From Brevundimonas goettingensis (GTDB lineage: Bacteria > Pseudomonadota > Alphaproteobacteria > Caulobacterales > Caulobacteraceae): a stretch of DNA of 64,000 bases. Positions 59,449 through 64,000 of the stretch are shown here, in pieces. Each line of letters begins with the position of its first letter. Position 1 is the first letter of the stretch. Both the position numbers and the translations under genes were made by a program. The DNA lies in assembly GCF_017487405.1 (NCBI RefSeq), contig NZ_CP062222.1:3457001-3521000 (forward strand), given 5' to 3'. A model generated the notes under the pieces. The model was not told the origin of the DNA. It saw only the letters and a program-made list of their open reading frames with translations, and ran no database searches.

Positions 59449-60320
59449 CCCTTGCCCTGAAGCTCCAGCGCGCGGCGGTAGAGGGCCTTGCGCGGCAGGT
59501 CGAGCGCCTGGGCCACCTCGGAGGCGGCCTCGCCGGTCGGCAGCCGGGCCAAGGCCTCGATCAGGGCGGCGTCGGCATCGGCGGCCGAGGCCACCTCGAC
59601 CGCGCCGGGTCCGATGACGATGACGATCTCCCCCTTTGGCGCATCGCAGCGCGGATCGGCGGCCAGTTCGGACAGGCTCCCTCGGATCGCCTCCTCATAG
59701 AGTTTGGTCAGTTCGCGGGTGACGGCGGCGGGTCGGTCGCCCAGCACCTCGGCCATGTCGGCGAGGCTGGCGGCCAGACGCGGCCCGCTCTCGAAGAAGA
59801 CGAGGGTCTGGCGGCCCTGTTTCAGCTCGGCCAGCATCGTCTTCCGCGCCCCGGACTTGGGCGGCAGGAAGCCGGCGAACAGGAACCGGTCGGACGGCTG
59901 GCCGGCGATGCACAGGGCCGCCAGCAGGCTGGAAGCGCCCGGGATCGGATGCACAGGCAGGTCGGCTGCGATGAAGGCGCGGGCCACCACGAAGCCGGGG
60001 TCCGAGATGACCGGGGTCCCGGCGTCGGACACCAGAGCCACAACCTGGCCTTCCCGCACCCGCTCGATGGCGATCTCGGCGGCGCGGGCCGAGGCGTGGT
60101 CGTCGCAGCGCTCCAGCCTGGCCTTCAGCCCGTAGGCGGACAGCAACTTCGCGGTGACCCGCGTGTCCTCGGCCAGCACCAGATCGGCGGCGGCCAGCAC
60201 GTCCAGCGCCCTCAGGGTGATGTCGCGCAGGTTCCCGATCGGCGTCGCCACCAGATAGAGGCCGGGCGAGACGAGACGCGACGGCGGGGCGGTCGGCGGG
60301 AAGGGCGCGGGTTCAGTCAT
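59445..60320 (-). CDS. rsmI: 16S rRNA (cytidine1402-2'-O)-methyltransferase
   Basis: RsmI 2'-O-methylates C1402 in the decoding site. The protein has 291 residues from ATG 60320 (MTEPAPFPPTAPPS); 22 codons upstream are open but lie over the hairpin/G-tract. It belongs to the tetrapyrrole-methylase fold: YLVATPIGNLRDITLRAL (about 22-39), LAEDTRVTAKLL (about 48-59), SDAGTPVISDPG (about 98-109) and PIPGASSLLAALCIAG (about 128-143). The C-terminal 25 residues carry a helical tail (ALYRRALELQ). Confidence 0.95.
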   Translation of the reverse strand: MTEPAPFPPTAPPSRLVSPGLYLVATPIGNLRDITLRALDVLAAADLVLAEDTRVTAKLLSAYGLKARLERCDDHASARAAEIAIERVREGQVVALVSDAGTPVISDPGFVVARAFIAADLPVHPIPGASSLLAALCIAGQPSDRFLFAGFLPPKSGARKTMLAELKQGRQTLVFFESGPRLAASLADMAEVLGDRPAAVTRELTKLYEEAIRGSLSELAADPRCDAPKGEIVIVIGPGAVEVASAADADAALIEALARLPTGEAASEVAQALDLPRKALYRRALELQGKG

Positions 60321-60361
60321 GGCGCGGGACCCTGCCAGCGAGAGGTTTCGATAACAATCCT

Positions 60362-60381
60362 CCCCCGCGCGGGGGGGGGGG
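60362..60381. repeat. G-tract and GC palindrome between rsmI and hemW
   Basis: CCCCCGCGCGGGGG (60362-60375) is a perfect palindrome that runs into an uninterrupted run of 11 G (60371-60381), directly after the hemW stop codon. The run length may vary between cells or be subject to sequencing error; it could also act as a transcript-end hairpin. Confidence 0.6.
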
Positions 60382-60382
60382 A

Positions 60383-61534
60383 TCATGTCAGAAGGGCCTT
60401 GAGCACCGCGTCGAGGATCGGGCGGCCCGTGTCGGTGGCGATCACCCGGGCGTCGCGGATCTGGAGGAAGCCATCGGCGGTCAGATCCGTCACGCGGTCC
60501 GTGATCCCCAGGGTGTCGAACAGCGACGCCTCCGCCCCCTCGACCGTGCGCAGACCCAGCAGAATCCGCTCCTCGGCGGCGCCTTCGGCGTCCAGCGCCT
60601 CGCGTTCGGCCCAGGGCGAGGCCCCCTCGACCCCGGCCACATAATCCCAGATCCGGCGGTGGGCGACTGTGGCGGTGCGAACGCCCTCCAGCGTCAGCCG
60701 CCCGTGGCCGCCGGGACCGAGGCCCAGATAGTCGCCGCCGCGCCAGACATGGATGTTGTGCGCCGACCGGGCCGCGACGCCGCGCGCATGGTTGGACACC
60801 TCATAGGCTTCGAAGCCTGAGGCCCCGAGCACCTCCTGCGTGGTTTCATAGAGGGCGGCGGACTGGTCCTCGTCCGGCGGTGTCCAGTCGCCGCGCGCGA
60901 AGGCCCGGCCGAAGGCGGTCGTGGGCTCGACGGTCAGCTGATAGGGGGAGACGTGCTCGAACCCGAGATCGACGGCGGTGGTCAGTTCGGCGGTCCAGTC
61001 GGCGACCGACTGGTCGGGCCGGGCGTAGATCAGGTCGATCGACAGCCGGTCGAAGGCCTTGCCGGCCAGCCCGATGGCCCGGCGCGCCTCGCCCGCCGAA
61101 TGGTTGCGGCCGAGGAACTTCAGGGCGGCGTCGTCCAGCGACTGAACCCCCAGCGACAGCCGGTTGATCCCCGCCTCGGCCAGGGCGGCGAAATGGGCGG
61201 CCTCGGCGTCGGTCGGATTGGCCTCCAGCGTGATCTCGACCGGGTGGGAGGCGGGGAAGCGGGCGTGGATCGCCTCCACCACCGACGCCACGGCCTCGGG
61301 CGGCATCAGGGACGGCGTGCCGCCGCCGAAGAAGATCGAGGCCAGACGTCGGGTCCCCAGAAGGTCCGCCTGGGCCTCCAGATCGGTCAGGATCGCCGCC
61401 ACCAGCCCGGCCTGCTCCTCCGTCCTCCCCCGGTCGCGGACGACGTTGAAGTCGCAATAGGGGCAGATACGGGCGCAATAGGGCCAGTGGACATAGACGG
61501 CGACGTCCGAACCGGGGTCCAGAGAGTCAGTCAA
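60383..61534 (-). CDS. hemW: Radical SAM heme chaperone HemW
   Basis: HemW is a radical SAM protein that binds heme and delivers it to acceptor proteins; it was long annotated as anaerobic coproporphyrinogen oxidase. The protein has 383 residues. It appears to start at TTG 61534, as no in-frame ATG precedes the conserved start. The cluster motif is CARICPYCDF (CX3CX2C, about 20-29), followed by FFGGGTPSLM (about 68-77) and RLSLGVQSLDD (about 122-132). Unlike HemN, it has no Cys immediately before the CX3CX2C motif. It overlaps rdgB by 8 bases. Confidence 0.92.
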   Translation of the reverse strand: MTDSLDPGSDVAVYVHWPYCARICPYCDFNVVRDRGRTEEQAGLVAAILTDLEAQADLLGTRRLASIFFGGGTPSLMPPEAVASVVEAIHARFPASHPVEITLEANPTDAEAAHFAALAEAGINRLSLGVQSLDDAALKFLGRNHSAGEARRAIGLAGKAFDRLSIDLIYARPDQSVADWTAELTTAVDLGFEHVSPYQLTVEPTTAFGRAFARGDWTPPDEDQSAALYETTQEVLGASGFEAYEVSNHARGVAARSAHNIHVWRGGDYLGLGPGGHGRLTLEGVRTATVAHRRIWDYVAGVEGASPWAEREALDAEGAAEERILLGLRTVEGAEASLFDTLGITDRVTDLTADGFLQIRDARVIATDTGRPILDAVLKALLT

Positions 61535-62129
61535 TCAGGGCGGCCTTGAACTTGGCGAAAGCGCGGGCGCGGTGGCTCATGGCGTCCTTGGCCGCCGGCT
61601 CCATCTCGCCGAAGGTCTGATCGAAGCCCTCGGGGATGAAGATGGGGTCATAGCCGAAGCCGCGCGTGCCCCGGGGCGGGAAGGTCAGTTCGCCGTGCAC
61701 TTCGCCCTCGACGACCACACAGGGTCCATCGGGCCAGGCCACCGCCAGGGCCGAGGTGAACCAGGCGCGCCGGTCGGTCGACCCGATCTCCTCGAGCCGC
61801 TCTTCCACCTTCCGCATGGCCAGGGCGAAATCCTTGCTCGGACCGGCCCAGCGGGCGGAAAAAATGCTTGGCGCCCCGTCCAGCGCCAGAACGGACAGTC
61901 CCGAGTCGTCGGCCAGCGAAACCTCGCCCGACAGCCGGGCCGCGTGCCGGGCCTTGAGCATGGCGTTGCCGCCAAAAGTGGTCTCGGTCTCGTCCGGCTC
62001 GGGCAGATTCAGCTCTCCCGCCGTGACAATCTCGTAATTTCCATCCAGCAGGGCCGCGATTTCGGGCACCTTGCCGGGGTTGTGAGTGGCCGCTACGAGC
62101 CGCATCCCTTTGATAAGCTTGAGTTTCAT
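61527..62129 (-). CDS. rdgB: XTP/dITP diphosphatase
   Basis: RdgB (HAM1) hydrolyses non-canonical purine nucleotides to keep them out of DNA. The protein has 200 residues from ATG 62129; a second in-frame ATG (62105) precedes RLVAATHNPGK. Motifs: AATHNPGKVPEI (about 13-24), ADDSGLSVLALDG (about 71-83), and GFGYDPIFIPEG (about 157-168), which carries the nucleotide-binding residues. It overlaps hemW and probably begins the rdgB-hemW unit, with a divergent promoter region containing a palindrome at 62171. Confidence 0.95.
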   Translation of the reverse strand: MKLKLIKGMRLVAATHNPGKVPEIAALLDGNYEIVTAGELNLPEPDETETTFGGNAMLKARHAARLSGEVSLADDSGLSVLALDGAPSIFSARWAGPSKDFALAMRKVEERLEEIGSTDRRAWFTSALAVAWPDGPCVVVEGEVHGELTFPPRGTRGFGYDPIFIPEGFDQTFGEMEPAAKDAMSHRARAFAKFKAALID

Positions 62130-62170
62130 CGCTCTTCACGTACCCCGTTACAATCCATTGCCAAAGTTTA

Positions 62171-62187
62171 ATATCGTTAAACGATAT
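62171..62187. promoter_or_regulatory. Perfect palindromic operator-like site
   Basis: ATATCGTTAAACGATAT is an 8-bp perfect inverted repeat around one central A, within a strongly A/T-rich patch, between rdgB and the 38-residue peptide gene. It looks like the binding site of a dimeric repressor. Its position, 42 bases upstream of the rdgB start, suits control of either gene. Confidence 0.6.
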
Positions 62188-62335
62188 GTAACGTGACCTT
62201 CCCTGTAGCAAGGCCTATCTATGTTCTCACGAACGGGGGCTGCACCGTTCCAGAGATTGACGGAAACGCACAATCTTTACCTCGCAGTCATAACCGAGAG
62301 GGCAATAAACGACCCCCTCAATCAGGAGAACCACG

Positions 62336-62452
62336 ATGAACACGATGAACGCTTCGCTTTTCATGGACAAGGTCGGCAATGTGCTGGTCAACGCCGCCCT
62401 GCTCGCCGCCCTGCCGACCGCTCTGGTCGCCATCCTCGTCCAGGCCTTCTGA
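62336..62452 (+). CDS. Small 38-residue membrane peptide
   Basis: The ATG at 62336 follows an AGGAG ribosome site at 7 bases. The peptide begins MNTMNASLFMDKVGNVLVN and continues as an uninterrupted hydrophobic helix (AALLAALPTALVAILVQAF), ending in TGA. One membrane helix with the N-terminus containing the only charged residues (Asp11, Lys12). It is too short for most gene finders. I see no family. A 205-base leader with an operator-like palindrome precedes it, and hairpins follow at 62501-62520. Confidence 0.55.
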   Translation: MNTMNASLFMDKVGNVLVNAALLAALPTALVAILVQAF

Positions 62453-62500
62453 GACCGTCTACCGCGCTTTGCACCTCGATCGGTGCAGGGATTTGACCAT

Positions 62501-62520
62501 GGGGGTCAGCGATGACCCCC
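62501..62520. terminator. Hairpin after the 38-residue peptide gene
   Basis: A perfect 8-bp GC stem (62501-62508 with 62513-62520) closes a GCGA loop. No T-run follows, so termination is only possible. Confidence 0.4.
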
Positions 62521-62651
62521 GGTTCACGGTAAAGACGTCCTGTGAGGCTTTGACGAGACCCATGAAGATCGCGATGAATAAGACCGCGACGGGGTTCGCC
62601 GGACCCCGCGCGGCATTCGCCTCCTTCCCTCCGGCCTGAGCGACACGGCCG

Positions 62652-63275
62652 ATGCGTCTTCCGACCCTCGAGAATCTGAAAGGTCGGCTTCCCGCGAAGG
62701 GCTTCAGGCCCCGGTTCGCCCTCCCTCTTCTTCGCGGCCCCCTGCGGACCCTCGGTCCCGGCTCGGTCGCCAGTCTTCTGAAGATCGCCCTCGACGTGGC
62801 CTATGTGCTGCTGATGCTGCTGACCGCCGGCCTGCTCATCGCCTTCGTCGCCGCCATCTTCATCCCCATCTCCAACTACAACGTCACCGTCACCGCCCAT
62901 GACGGCGGGCTGCAACAGCCCCTGACCCAGCCGCTGCTGCTGTTCGGCCTCGGGGCCCTGACGGCCTGGGTCGGTGGTTTCCTGCTGATCCTGCGCAACC
63001 TGCGCCTCATCTTCCGCACCCTGACCGCGGGCGATCCCTTCCGGCCCGAGAATGTGCGCCGGCTGCGCGCCATCGGCCTGACCCTGGCCACGGTGACGGC
63101 GGGCGTCTGGGTCGCCCAGGGCATGGTCGCCGCCGGCCTCGTGCCCGGACAGATGGACCCGCAGGGGTTCGGTGAGCTATTGACCCCCATCTTCTCCGTC
63201 CTGGTCGTCTTCGTCCTCGCCGAGGTGTTCCGCGAGGGCGCCCGTCTGCGACGCGAGAGCGAACTGACGATCTGA
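62652..63275 (+). CDS. DUF2975-family membrane protein
   Basis: The protein has 207 residues with four hydrophobic helices (about 42-71, 93-115, 141-163 and 172-193). LILRNLRLIFRTLTAGDPFRPENVRRLRAIG (about 117-147) is the conserved loop of DUF2975. The family is usually paired with a small HTH regulator of the YozG type, as here 82 bases downstream, and may form a membrane-linked regulatory pair. A structured repeat separates the two genes. Confidence 0.82.
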   Translation: MRLPTLENLKGRLPAKGFRPRFALPLLRGPLRTLGPGSVASLLKIALDVAYVLLMLLTAGLLIAFVAAIFIPISNYNVTVTAHDGGLQQPLTQPLLLFGLGALTAWVGGFLLILRNLRLIFRTLTAGDPFRPENVRRLRAIGLTLATVTAGVWVAQGMVAAGLVPGQMDPQGFGELLTPIFSVLVVFVLAEVFREGARLRRESELTI

Positions 63276-63302
63276 TGACGCTGCCCGCTCAACATTCCTC
63301 TG

Positions 63303-63344
63303 GCGCTCAAGTAGAGAGCCGCCGCGCGGCGAACGATAGCGCCC
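63303..63344 (+). repeat. Short structured intergenic repeat, copy B
   Basis: In blocks: GCGCTCAAG / TAGAGA / stem GCCGC / loop CGC / stem GCGGC / GAACGA / TAGCGCCC, preceded by a G that extends the outer stem to GGCGCT-AGCGCC. It is the only copy in the sense direction of both flanking genes and lies in the leader of the HTH gene, ending 14 bases before its ATG. Confidence 0.75.
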
Positions 63345-63357
63345 CCCGAGATCAATA

Positions 63358-63600
63358 ATGGCCATCCGCATTCAGCTCGACCGCATCCTGCTCGAACGGC
63401 GCATGTCGTTGACCGAGCTCGCCGACCGCGTGGGCGTGACCCTGGCCAATCTTTCGATTCTCAAGACCGGCAAGGCGCGGGCGATCCGCTTCACGACCCT
63501 GGACGCCCTGTGCCGCGAGCTGAACTGCCAGCCCGGCGATCTGCTGGTGCATGAGCCGGGGCCGCAGGAGATGGGCTCCGACGGCGATAGCGACGACTGA
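63358..63600 (+). CDS. Small HTH (Xre/YozG-type) transcriptional regulator
   Basis: The protein has 80 residues. The Xre-like helix-turn-helix is MSLTELADRVGVTLANLSILKTGKARAIRFTTLDAL (about 16-51), close to the YozG group, and LCRELNCQPGDLLV (about 52-65) closes the domain. An acidic tail follows. Such regulators accompany DUF2975 genes and probably repress that pair. The AATAATG start lacks an obvious GGAGG site; a structured repeat occupies the leader. Confidence 0.88.
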   Translation: MAIRIQLDRILLERRMSLTELADRVGVTLANLSILKTGKARAIRFTTLDALCRELNCQPGDLLVHEPGPQEMGSDGDSDD

Positions 63601-63603
63601 CCG

Positions 63604-64000
63604 GTGGCCAAGGGGCCTCCCGAAAAGCCTGCAGCGGACAAGGCTTCAGGGGATCTGACGTCCGAGGACCGCCGCATCTGGGCCCGGGTCTCGGGCTCGG
63701 TCACCCCGCCCAGGGCGCGCAAGGCCGCCCTCGTCATTCCCGGCGGTCCGCTCCCCGCCGATCCGCCCGCCAGCCTCGCCACGGCGACCACCCCGGCCAA
63801 ACGCCCCGTCGCCGGCAAACCGACCGCAAAGCCCCCAGGCAAACCCGCCTCCGTTCCGCCCGTCGCCTCCCACGCCCCCCGCGGCGCGCCCGAGGAGCTG
63901 GAGCCCCGCCGTCAGCGCCGCCTGTCGCGCGAACGCGATCCGATCGAGGACCGCATCGACCTGCACGGCTTTGGCCGGTTCGAGGCCGAGGACCAGCTGC
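63604..64000 (+). CDS. Smr-domain protein (partial)
   Basis: The gene begins at GTG 63604, three bases after the HTH stop, and runs past the right edge. The visible 132 residues open with VAKGPPEKPAADKASGDLTSEDRRIWARV, a long Pro/Ala/Lys-rich disordered linker follows, and the edge falls inside the start of the Smr domain (RDPIEDRIDLHGFGRFEAED). The LHG triplet (Leu-Asp-Leu-His-Gly type) is the Smr signature. Smr domains have nuclease activity in MutS2 and related proteins. The start codon is inferred from position. Confidence 0.8.
   Translation, partial: MAKGPPEKPAADKASGDLTSEDRRIWARVSGSVTPPRARKAALVIPGGPLPADPPASLATATTPAKRPVAGKPTAKPPGKPASVPPVASHAPRGAPEELEPRRQRRLSRERDPIEDRIDLHGFGRFEAEDQL

Noticed and set aside
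62562..62639. A 25-codon ORF after the 38-residue peptide gene
   Set aside because: There is no ribosome site and no hydrophobic or signal segment; it cannot be told from chance.

Overview
The window is a continuous stretch of core bacterial chromosome from a GC-rich alphaproteobacterium, most likely a member of the Caulobacteraceae close to Brevundimonas. The evidence is hemE and ppsR (the RP001 gene) flanking a gene-free segment with CtrA-type and DnaA-type boxes, which is the layout of the Caulobacter origin; parAB next to rsmG-mnmG-mnmE with GTTTCACGTGAAAC parS sites; GANTC (CcrM-type) sites; a ShkA-like kinase; and Tim44-like TimA. I see no insertion sequence, prophage, CRISPR array, tRNA or rRNA.

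Region 1 (1-19.4 kb), mostly minus strand: rplS-trmD, a GIY-YIG protein, a GNAT-like protein, an unrecognised 584-residue membrane-anchored protein, a lipoprotein, a ThDP enzyme, an entericidin-like peptide, truA-fmt-(small membrane protein)-def, an acyl-CoA thioesterase, ccmBA, acnA (plus strand), ftsK and a ubiquinone-type hydroxylase. Region 2 (19.4-29.8 kb), all minus strand: parB-parA-rsmG-mnmG, mnmE, a DUF6489 protein, rho and hemJ-hemH-hemE. Two perfect and three degenerate parS sites are spread through this block.

Region 3 (29,813-30,319) is the only gene-free stretch longer than 300 bases and is the predicted chromosomal origin. Gene direction switches there: everything for 10 kb to the left runs leftward and the next five genes run rightward, so these genes are co-directional with the forks.

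Region 4 (30.3-64 kb): ppsR-maf-aroE-coaE-dnaQ with overlapping starts and stops, then secB, timA-mltA, a DUF1223 protein, an APH-like phosphotransferase, glpK, a threonine/serine dehydratase, a MaoC protein, an MHYT-HWE sensor kinase, a sugar oxidoreductase/aminotransferase pair that may make the diamino sugar of lipid A, gmhB, an alpha/beta hydrolase, maeB, an AmpG-like permease, a ShkA-like hybrid kinase, an AspH-like dioxygenase, a ComM-type ATPase, gshB, a SirB1-family protein, yraN-rsmI-hemW-rdgB, a 38-residue membrane peptide, a DUF2975/HTH pair and the start of an Smr-domain gene.

The least explained signal is a family of three short intergenic elements (9227-9267, 27175-27217, 63303-63344). 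They share fixed sequence blocks around a 5-bp stem whose bases change in a compensatory way while pairing and the CGC loop are kept. Two longer palindromic repeat types also occur (15,046-15,180; and a pair at 19,107-19,250 and 25,081-25,206).
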